Below the pieces are notes generated by a model. It worked only from the letters and a program-made list of their open reading frames with translations, had not been told where the DNA came from and did no database searches. A stretch of DNA of 11,651 nucleotides from F1-60-MAGs163 sp046091165. GTDB taxonomy: Bacteria; Actinomycetota; Thermoleophilia; Solirubrobacterales; Solirubrobacteraceae. A program made the translations under genes and the position numbers. The first letter of the stretch is position 1. The number at the start of each line of letters is the position of its first letter. The stretch is from assembly GCA_046091165.1 (NCBI GenBank), contig JBJTBE010000055.1, forward strand, positions 1 through 11,651, written 5' to 3'. Shown here piece by piece: positions 6,675 through 11,651 of the stretch.

Positions 6675-8599
6675 TCGGCGAGCCGGCGCAGCTGGCTGGA
6701 GAACTCCGGCGCCCGCACCGAGCCCCAGCCGGAGGCCAGGTCGTAGTTCTTCTTCGCCGTGCAGCAGCCGACCGGCTGGTTGTTGCCCAGGTTGGCGGGC
6801 CCGATCATCACCCCGAGGTCGTTGCCGACCTTCGTTACGTCACGGAAGACGTCCTGGTAGGTGCTCTTGTTGCCGGCGAGCTGGTAGATCAGGGGGTTGA
6901 TGTGGCCGAGCCTGGGCTGGCCGGCCTTCCGGGCCTGCTGGTTGGCGATGGCGAGGATCGCGCCGAGCATCGGCGCCGCCGCGCTGGTCCCTCCGACCGG
7001 GAACCATCCGGCGCCGCCGCAGAGCTCCTCGGCGGTGCAGTAGATCGAGTAGCCCGGCATCCCGTCGGCCAGGAGCGAGACGTCGGGAACCCCGCGGGCC
7101 CCGGTGTCGGTTCCCACCCCCGGGCCCTGCTGCCAGCTGGGCTGGCGGAACATCAGGCTCGGCCCGCCGTTGCCGCCGCCGAAGGCGACCGGCGCGTCGT
7201 TCCAGACCACCTCCTCGGTGATCCGGTTACGGGCGTCGAGCGTGAAGTTGGTGCCGCCGACGCCGGTCACCCAGGGCGAGCTGGCCGGGAAGCCGGCCGA
7301 AGGAATCCCGATCGCACCGCTGTTGCCCTCGCCGGTCGAGCAGCCGGTGGAACCGGTATCCCCGGCGGCGGCCACGACGGTCATTCCCTGGGCGGCGGCC
7401 TGCTTGAAGATGCGCTCCAGCTGGAGGACGTACGGGCCCTGCTGGTATTCGAAGACCTCGCAGCCGCCGATCGAGGACGAGATCACGTTGGGGCGCCTGG
7501 AGGCCGGCAGCGCCACGGCCGAGGCGTACTGCTTGTTGAGCCCGTAAGAGGAGGCCGTCCCCTGGAAGACGACGATCTCCTTGAGGCCCGGCGCGACCGC
7601 GGAGAGGATCTGCAGGTCGAGGGTGTTCTCGGGGCCGGGCGGCAGCGGCTGCTTGAGGACCCCGACCGGGCGCACGGTGGTGGGCGGGGCCCGGAAGCCG
7701 AAGCAGGACGCCGCGGTGGTGAGGTCCGAGCGCGAGAAGCCGTCGATCTCGATCAGGGCCACCCGCTGTCCCTGGCCCCGGAAACCCCGGTCGTGGAGCC
7801 GGTTGATCCCGTAGGCGGCGACGTACTGGTTGGGCGTGTAGGACGGCACGTAGTACTGGTCGTCGACCGGCTGGCCGACCGAGCGGCCGGCGGCACAACC
7901 GGATTGGGTCCCGAGGTTGGCGCGAATCGAGGAACCGGTGGCGCGAATCCGCTCGTTGAAGGCCTCGCCCTGTGAGGGGGGCAGGGGCTGGAGCCCCTGC
8001 GAGGACTGCGCCGCCCGCACGCCCTCGGCAAGCGAGGAGTTGCGCCGGGCCGCGGGCCGGTCGCTCAGCCCATTGACCCCGACCACCGCCCCGTCCAGCG
8101 CCGCCGGCAGGCTCGCGCTGCGGGCCGGCCCCACGAAACGCGCGCCGTCCGACGAGCGGTAGGCACCCAGGCGGGTGGAGAAGAGCCGCTCGGCCTGCGC
8201 GACGGTCACGCGGGTGTCGACGGCAAAGCCGCCCGGCGCTGTCCGGGCCGGCAGCCCCTGCGCGCGCAGCCAGCCGGCCACCTTTGCCCGGTCGGCCCTG
8301 GAGGGCCCGAACCGGGAGAGCACCTGGCCGGGCTCGAGGTGGCGCCCGAAGAGCGGTGAGGACGGGTTGGACACCGCAGTCGCGTAGCGGGTGAGGCCCG
8401 CGTCGTCGGCGCGGAGCAGGAGCGACAGGTCGAGCTGCCGCGACGGGGAGGCCGCGCCGGCCGCGCGGGCGCCGGGGCCCGCCCCGGGCTTTCCGAACAG
8501 GCTGGCGCCGGCCGTGGGCGCGGCCGAGGCCGGGGCGGCGGCGGCGAGCACGAGGAGCGAAACGAGAAGAAGCAGGCGACGGGGCGGGAGGCGGTCCAT
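6671..8599 (-). CDS. Secreted sedolisin (S53) serine-carboxyl peptidase with pro-kumamolisin domain
   Basis: This 642-residue secreted endopeptidase belongs to the kumamolisin/sedolisin family, usually acid-active. Residues 1-27 are a Sec signal peptide (RR, hydrophobic core, ASA cleavage site). Residues ~50-180 match the pro-kumamolisin activation domain, removed on maturation. The catalytic domain spans ~245-642: E324 and D328 in ENTLDLQ are the Glu/Asp pair, D414 in AAAGDTG is the oxyanion Asp, and S539 in GGTSAAAP (536-543) is the nucleophile. D587 in FRDVTK and D620 in NYDLASGWG fit the C-terminal calcium site. Eight Cys (235, 299, 380, 420, 521, 527, 612, 613) allow up to four disulfides. 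ATG 8599-8597 was chosen because it directly gives the signal peptide and has TACCTT 6 nt upstream; the frame is open further upstream but without signal-like sequence. Role inferred: extracellular protein degradation. Confidence 0.95.
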   Translation of the reverse strand: MDRLPPRRLLLLVSLLVLAAAAPASAAPTAGASLFGKPGAGPGARAAGAASPSRQLDLSLLLRADDAGLTRYATAVSNPSSPLFGRHLEPGQVLSRFGPSRADRAKVAGWLRAQGLPARTAPGGFAVDTRVTVAQAERLFSTRLGAYRSSDGARFVGPARSASLPAALDGAVVGVNGLSDRPAARRNSSLAEGVRAAQSSQGLQPLPPSQGEAFNERIRATGSSIRANLGTQSGCAAGRSVGQPVDDQYYVPSYTPNQYVAAYGINRLHDRGFRGQGQRVALIEIDGFSRSDLTTAASCFGFRAPPTTVRPVGVLKQPLPPGPENTLDLQILSAVAPGLKEIVVFQGTASSYGLNKQYASAVALPASRRPNVISSSIGGCEVFEYQQGPYVLQLERIFKQAAAQGMTVVAAAGDTGSTGCSTGEGNSGAIGIPSAGFPASSPWVTGVGGTNFTLDARNRITEEVVWNDAPVAFGGGNGGPSLMFRQPSWQQGPGVGTDTGARGVPDVSLLADGMPGYSIYCTAEELCGGAGWFPVGGTSAAAPMLGAILAIANQQARKAGQPRLGHINPLIYQLAGNKSTYQDVFRDVTKVGNDLGVMIGPANLGNNQPVGCCTAKKNYDLASGWGSVRAPEFSSQLRRLAD

Positions 8600-8605
8600 C
8601 GGCGA

Positions 8606-8611
8606 AAGGTA
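8606..8611 (-). promoter_or_regulatory. Putative -10 element TACCTT of the sedolisin gene (leaderless)
   Basis: Minus-strand TACCTT is followed by TCGCCG (6 nt) and ATG 8599-8597. It fits the TANNNT leaderless arrangement. There is no purine-rich Shine-Dalgarno sequence in the short stretch before the ATG, which supports leaderless translation. No clear -35 seen. Confidence 0.5.
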
Positions 8612-8692
8612 ACAGCGATCCGCAGGCGCCGGTAGCGGTTTCCGGCCTGGGCGCGGAGGCGTTGGGCGGCCCCTCCCGTCCGCCCCGGCTGA

Positions 8693-8698
8693 GAACTT
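8693..8698 (+). promoter_or_regulatory. Weak -10-like GAACTT upstream of the DUF1622 gene
   Basis: GAACTT is followed by GGGTGCC (7 nt) and GTG 8706. It keeps A at position 2 and T at position 6, the two most conserved -10 bases, but lacks the first T. It is listed because the spacing is the same as at five other genes in the window; on its own it would not be convincing. Confidence 0.25.
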
Positions 8699-8705
8699 GG
8701 GTGCC

Positions 8706-9101
8706 GTGGATACCGGCGTTTCGGTAATGGAGGACTTCGCCCGCTGGATCGAGTGGATCGGAGTGGCGATCCTCGTCGTCTCGCTGGTCCTGACCATCTT
8801 CCGGGCCGCAGCCGCGTTCCTGAAGAAGACCCCGGCCTCCGACATCTACGTCGCGAGCCGCTCCTTCCTCGGACGGGGAATCCTGCTCGGCCTCGAGATC
8901 CTGATCGCCGCCGACCTGATCCGCACCGTCGCGGTGGCCCCGACCCTTGAAAACGCCGTCACCCTGGGGATCATCGTGCTGATCCGCACCTTCCTGAGCT
9001 TCTCCCTCGACGTGGAGATAACCGGGCGCCTGCCGTGGAGGCAGGGCGGCAAGGAGGCCGCGCCGACCCCGGACGAGCCGGGGCCGGGCGCGGGCTCCTG
9101 A
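8706..9101 (+). CDS. DUF1622 family membrane protein
   Basis: This 131-residue protein has three membrane segments: roughly 14-38, 57-77 and 83-103. The stretch LLGLEILIAADLIRTV (60-75), then APTLENAVTLG (78-88) and VLIRTFLSFSLDVEI (91-105), closely matches the recognisable DUF1622 pattern. The charged residues inside the helices (E64, D70, R73, R94, D102, E104) are the family's conserved features and suggest an intramembrane functional site or oligomer contact. Function is not known to me. The C-terminus is a short Pro/Gly-rich cytoplasmic-looking tail. Start choice is uncertain: TTG 8697, GTG 8706 and ATG 8727 are in frame; GTG 8706 has a weak -10-like hexamer at leaderless spacing, while ATG 8727 begins just before the conserved region. 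The stop is 4 nt from the convergent small membrane protein stop. Confidence 0.8.
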   Translation: MDTGVSVMEDFARWIEWIGVAILVVSLVLTIFRAAAAFLKKTPASDIYVASRSFLGRGILLGLEILIAADLIRTVAVAPTLENAVTLGIIVLIRTFLSFSLDVEITGRLPWRQGGKEAAPTPDEPGPGAGS

Positions 9102-9105
9102 GCGC

Positions 9106-9510
9106 CTAGTTGCGCTCCGGCGGCGTAGTGGTGGTGCCGCCCTGGCGCTCGTCGCCGGGCTGGCCGGGAGCCTGGTCGTAGTAGCCGCCCTGCGGGCCGC
9201 CCATCGGTCCGCCGCGGCCGTCCATCCCCGGGCCGCCGCGCTGCTCCATCCGCGGGCCGCCGCGGAACGGGCCGTCGCCGTGCGGGCCCTTACCGTGGTG
9301 GCCGCCGCCGGCGATCGCCACGACCAGCGCGATGATGCTCAGCACCAGGGCCAGGCCGGCGGTGACGGCCAGGAGAGCTTTCTGGGTCTGGTCGGAGAGT
9401 CCGCTGCGCCCGCCTGAAGGCGCTGCCACCTCGGCGCCGGCGCCCTCTTCGGCCGGCAGCTTCTCGGTCGGTGCGCCCGACGGGTCCTGGGGGTTTTCGG
9501 GAGTGCTCAT
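9106..9510 (-). CDS. Small membrane protein with Gly-rich octapeptide repeats, unknown function
   Basis: I do not recognise a family for this 134-residue protein. Residues 1-43 are polar, Pro/Glu/Gly-rich and probably disordered; one hydrophobic helix spans ~45-67; then comes a GGGHHGKGPHGDG segment with three His, three 8-residue repeats beginning RGGP (83-106), and a polar tail ending TTTTPPERN. There is no signal peptidase site after the helix, so it is likely a single-pass anchored protein with the Gly-rich tail on one side of the membrane. The ATG 9510-9508 start is supported by a strong ribosome binding site (minus-strand AGGAAAGG, 6 nt upstream). Expression is plausible because codon use is like its neighbours and both ends are sensible. 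It is divergent from the FUSC gene (109 nt between starts), which may mean shared control. Metal binding by the His cluster is only a guess. Confidence 0.7.
   Translation of the reverse strand: MSTPENPQDPSGAPTEKLPAEEGAGAEVAAPSGGRSGLSDQTQKALLAVTAGLALVLSIIALVVAIAGGGHHGKGPHGDGPFRGGPRMEQRGGPGMDGRGGPMGGPQGGYYDQAPGQPGDERQGGTTTTPPERN
9193..9264 (-). repeat. Tandem 24-nt repeat (three 8-codon units) in the small membrane protein
   Basis: Three units encode RGGPRMEQ, RGGPGMDG and RGGPMGGP. At DNA level, plus-strand 9221-9240 and 9245-9264 are identical at 19 of 20 bases with a period of 24; the third unit is more diverged. The repeats expand or contract in whole octapeptides without changing frame. 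Confidence 0.8.
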
Positions 9511-9516
9511 TGGTTT

Positions 9517-9524
9517 CCTTTCCT
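9517..9524 (-). promoter_or_regulatory. Strong Shine-Dalgarno sequence of the small Gly-rich membrane protein
   Basis: Minus-strand AGGAAAGG lies 6 nt before ATG 9510-9508 and fixes the start. It shows that this gene has a transcribed leader, unlike several neighbours that seem leaderless. Confidence 0.7.
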
Positions 9525-9606
9525 GAAGGGGTTGACGATCTCCTCCGCGAGGTCGCGAGCCTGAGGTAAGCGCCGCACTCTGAGAAAGCCCTTAGAAGCG
9601 TTGGTC

Positions 9607-9612
9607 TAGGGT
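9607..9612 (+). promoter_or_regulatory. Putative -10 element TAGGGT of the FUSC gene (leaderless)
   Basis: TAGGGT is followed by CCGGGGG (7 nt) and GTG 9620. It is the third exact copy of this hexamer at 6-7 nt before a start in this window. The spacer is only G and C with no separate Shine-Dalgarno spacing, so leaderless initiation at GTG is the simplest reading. No clear -35. Confidence 0.55.
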
Positions 9613-9619
9613 CCGGGGG

Positions 9620-10783
9620 GTGAGCGCCGACCCGGCCACGAGCCCGCCTGCCACGTCCGCGCCGCCCCCCGCGGCCGCGCAGGCGCCCGGTGACGGGAAG
9701 CCTCCGCTCATGTGGGGCTTTGTGGCCATCGCGGTGCCGGTCATGGGCCTGGCCATCGGCGGCGCCGCGCTGATCGGCGAGTCGAAGAACGCCCTCGGTT
9801 CCGGCCTGATCGCGCTCCTGACCGTCGTTGCCGCCCTCGCCACCCCCCGGGAGACGCCCTGGCGGGCGGCGACGCTGATCGGCGGCGCCACCTTCCTGAT
9901 GCTGCTGCTGGCCAACGCGACGATCGGGATTCCCGTCCTGGCCGGGCTCTCGATGTTCACGGTGGCCTTCCTGGGGGCGATGATCGGGGGCGCGGGGCAG
10001 GCTCTCTCGGTGGCGGGGATCTTCGTCTCCATGTCCTACCTGCTCCCCGCCGCTACCGGCATCGCGAAGGACCTCTCCTTCCCGAAGGCGGTCGAGCTGG
10101 GACTTGTGGGCCTCGGCGCCGCCTTCATCGCGATCGCGGTGATCACCGCGGTACGTGCGATCAAGGGGGGTACCGAAGAGGAGAAGGAAGCCGCCGGTGA
10201 AGGAACCCCCGCCGCTGACGAACCCGGGGAGCCTGGCTCAGCCGAGGCGGCTCCGTCCGCGGCGGCCCAGTTCCGGGCGGCGCTGAGCCTGCACAACCAG
10301 ACCTTCCGCTACGCCCTGCGCCGGGCCGTCGCCCTGGGCATCGCGATGGGTGTCTACGCGGCGACCGGGAACCACAACGTCTTCTGGGTCTTGCTCACCA
10401 TCTTCATCGTCCTGCAGCCCGACCGGGCCAGCAGCTGGCACAAGGCGCTCAGCCGCTCGGTCGGGGTGATGATCGGCGCGATCATCGTCGCCGGGCTCGG
10501 CCAGTTCCTGCCCTCCGAGGCGATCATCGGGCTGGCCATCGTCGTGCTGCTCGTGGGGTTCGCGTGGTACCGGCGCAGCTACACGGTCTTCGCCGCCGGG
10601 CTCAGCTTCACCGTGGTGGCGATCTTCGGGGCCTCGGACGGCAGCTTCGCCGACTGGGCCGCCCTGCGGATCGCCGACACCCTGGTCGGCGCGGTCATCG
10701 CCCTGCTCGCCGGCTACCTGGTCTTCCCCGATCCCTGGTGGCGCAGGGAGCAGGAGCCTAAGGTCACTCCGGGTTCTTCTTGA
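9620..10783 (+). CDS. FUSC-family membrane transporter (aromatic acid exporter/fusaric acid resistance-like)
   Basis: This 387-residue inner-membrane protein has two hydrophobic halves. The N-terminal half (residues ~32-180) holds about six membrane segments after a Pro/Ala-rich cytoplasmic leader. A charged linker (184-215, Glu/Ala/Gly-rich) follows. The C-terminal half (~225-370) matches the FUSC_2 pattern: YALRRAVALGIAMG, then W256 in FWVLLT, LQPDRAS (265-271), R279 in ALSRSVGVMIG, and a late LRIADTLVGAVIALL (349-363). Related proteins export fusaric acid or hydroxylated aromatic acids, or act in envelope stress; the substrate here is not readable. No membrane-fusion partner is nearby, as expected for a Gram-positive-type or single-component system. 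GTG 9620 was chosen because TAGGGT sits 7 nt upstream. Its last 20 nt overlap the convergent glycoside hydrolase-like gene. Confidence 0.88.
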   Translation: MSADPATSPPATSAPPPAAAQAPGDGKPPLMWGFVAIAVPVMGLAIGGAALIGESKNALGSGLIALLTVVAALATPRETPWRAATLIGGATFLMLLLANATIGIPVLAGLSMFTVAFLGAMIGGAGQALSVAGIFVSMSYLLPAATGIAKDLSFPKAVELGLVGLGAAFIAIAVITAVRAIKGGTEEEKEAAGEGTPAADEPGEPGSAEAAPSAAAQFRAALSLHNQTFRYALRRAVALGIAMGVYAATGNHNVFWVLLTIFIVLQPDRASSWHKALSRSVGVMIGAIIVAGLGQFLPSEAIIGLAIVVLLVGFAWYRRSYTVFAAGLSFTVVAIFGASDGSFADWAALRIADTLVGAVIALLAGYLVFPDPWWRREQEPKVTPGSS

Positions 10784-11651
10784 GGTAGTCGACCATCGTC
10801 CCGTAGACCAGCCGGGGAACGCCGTCCGGTGCGAGGATGCCGCTGTCCCAGTTGCCCCGCGGCGGGGCCTGCCACTGGTAGATGTAGATCCGCTTGACGA
10901 CCGGGTACTGGCGGGGCAGCGGGCCGGTCAGCCAGTTGAAGACCTTCACCTGCTCGGCCTGGCCCTTGCGCCACTTGCGGGCGTTCTTGCCGTTGCCCTT
11001 GATCAGGCCGCCGGTCTCGACGATCCACACCTGGGCCCGGGCCTTGCGCGCGGCCACGAGGAACGGCTTGCCGTTCTTGACCCGGAAGCGGTTGGCGTCC
11101 ATGTAGTTGTGCATCAGCCAGATCTTCGGGCGCTGGCTGCGCGGCAGGTAGCTGAGGTACTTCTTGAACCACGAGCCGATGCTGGTCTCGTCCAGCACGG
11201 TCGGGGAGGCCACCGAGCAGCGCGGGGTGGCCTTCTTGCAGGCCGCCTGGAGGATCCTCGTCCAGCCGGCAACCATCTTCGGGTCCCTCTTGGTGAACGC
11301 GGTCAGGTTGGCCTCGTTCCAGGGAGCCCAGTACCTGACCGTCGGGTAGCGCTTGACCAGGGCAGCGGCGGCCCGCTTGTAGGCGGCCATGCTCGGGCGG
11401 CCGCTGTCACGCGAGCCGATCACCGCTACCGGCTCGACCCCGTCGGCCTTCATGCCGTTGATCACCGAGTCGGCGTCGTTACGTCGGAAGCCGGTTGTCG
11501 TGGCGGCGTTCCACGGGATGGTCACGCGCCCGTAGGTGATTCCCATCACCGTGAAGAGCGGGTTCGCGTAGGCGCGGGCGTTCTGGTCGGCCAGGCCGAT
11601 CTTCGGTGGTGCGGCGCTGGCCGCGGGCGCGAGGACGGCGCCGATCATGAG
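10764..11651 (-). CDS. Secreted clan GH-A-like glycoside hydrolase (start beyond window)
   Basis: The frame is open to the right edge (codon 11651-11649 is CTC, Leu), and the first residues look like the end of a signal peptide (hydrophobic GAVLAPAASA, AxA site before APPK), so the real start is probably just outside; ATG 11648 is only an internal Met. Residue numbers here count that Met as 1. The roughly 280-residue mature protein looks like a TIM-barrel glycosidase: WNEAN around 110-114 contains the Asn-Glu pair, with E112 the probable acid/base; MHNYMD (179-184) fits the strand-6 His-x-Tyr motif; and IVETGG (209-214) supplies E211 as probable nucleophile. This pattern is clan GH-A (GH5/GH39-like families), but I cannot name the family or substrate. 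Its 3' end overlaps the convergent FUSC gene by 20 nt. Confidence 0.75.
   Translation of the reverse strand, partial: LMIGAVLAPAASAAPPKIGLADQNARAYANPLFTVMGITYGRVTIPWNAATTTGFRRNDADSVINGMKADGVEPVAVIGSRDSGRPSMAAYKRAAAALVKRYPTVRYWAPWNEANLTAFTKRDPKMVAGWTRILQAACKKATPRCSVASPTVLDETSIGSWFKKYLSYLPRSQRPKIWLMHNYMDANRFRVKNGKPFLVAARKARAQVWIVETGGLIKGNGKNARKWRKGQAEQVKVFNWLTGPLPRQYPVVKRIYIYQWQAPPRGNWDSGILAPDGVPRLVYGTMVDYLKKNPE

Noticed and set aside
6902..7975. Long plus-strand open frame antisense to the sedolisin gene
   Set aside because: Shadow frame; the protease active-site motifs on the minus strand decide coding strand.
8664..8685. Inverted repeat GGGCGG-N10-CCGCCC upstream of the DUF1622 gene, possible operator or terminator
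   Set aside because: Only G/C arms of 6 bp with a 10-nt loop in very GC-rich DNA, and no U-tract; expected by chance.
8600..8845. N-terminal extension of the sedolisin frame upstream of ATG 8599
   Set aside because: It would bury the signal peptide internally and run under the DUF1622 gene; TACCTT sits 6 nt before ATG 8599.
9546..9557. Inverted repeat CGCGA-GG-TCGCG between the Gly-rich gene and the FUSC gene
   Set aside because: Short GC arms without a second copy or a clear position relative to a promoter; too weak to call an operator.
1..11651. Mobile elements, CRISPR arrays, tRNAs, toxin-antitoxin or defence genes
   Set aside because: I looked for direct-repeat arrays, transposase motifs and tRNA-like sequences and saw none; composition is even across the window.

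Overview
The window is very GC-rich and densely packed, with many GTG starts and almost no intergenic DNA. The gene set (secreted sulfatase, sedolisin protease, DrrA-type exporter, HPP, DUF1622 and FUSC membrane proteins, secreted clan GH-A-like glycosidase) suggests a high-GC actinobacterium. A soil member of the Thermoleophilia/Solirubrobacterales fits well, but this taxonomic guess rests on gene content and base composition only. I see no rRNA, tRNA, CRISPR array, insertion sequence, phage gene or plasmid function, and no stretch over 300 bases without a gene.

Layout, left to right: (1) the C-terminal half of a haloalkane dehalogenase (+), then a secreted type I sulfatase (+). (2) A leftward block: an MFS permease, then a tightly coupled three-gene ABC exporter (DrrA-like ATPase and two ABC-2 permeases joined by 4-nt GTGA overlaps). 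(3) An HPP-family membrane protein (+), divergent from the MFS gene. (4) A secreted sedolisin (S53) protease with its propeptide (-). (5) A DUF1622 membrane protein (+). (6) A small membrane protein with a Gly-rich octapeptide-repeat tail (-). (7) A FUSC-family transporter (+), divergent from (6). (8) A secreted TIM-barrel glycoside hydrolase-like protein (-), running off the right edge.

The genes do not form one pathway. The common theme is the cell envelope: secreted hydrolases (sulfatase, protease, glycosidase) that could degrade external polymers, and membrane proteins that move small molecules. The only clear operon is the ABC exporter.

The most striking non-coding signal is a TANNNT -10-like hexamer placed 6 or 7 nt before the start codon of five genes (TAGGGT three times, TACCTT, TAACGT), and a weaker GAACTT before a sixth. 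This is the arrangement expected for leaderless transcripts in Actinobacteria, and it helps choose start codons. Downstream operon genes and the small Gly-rich gene instead have Shine-Dalgarno sequences. The MFS/HPP divergent pair has its two -10 elements only 8 nt apart, with a 15-bp inverted repeat over one of them, suggesting mutually exclusive transcription under a shared operator. Four convergent gene pairs abut or overlap at their 3' ends, with no room for conventional terminators. I did not find a convincing new multi-gene system; much of the window is well-known families in compact arrangement.
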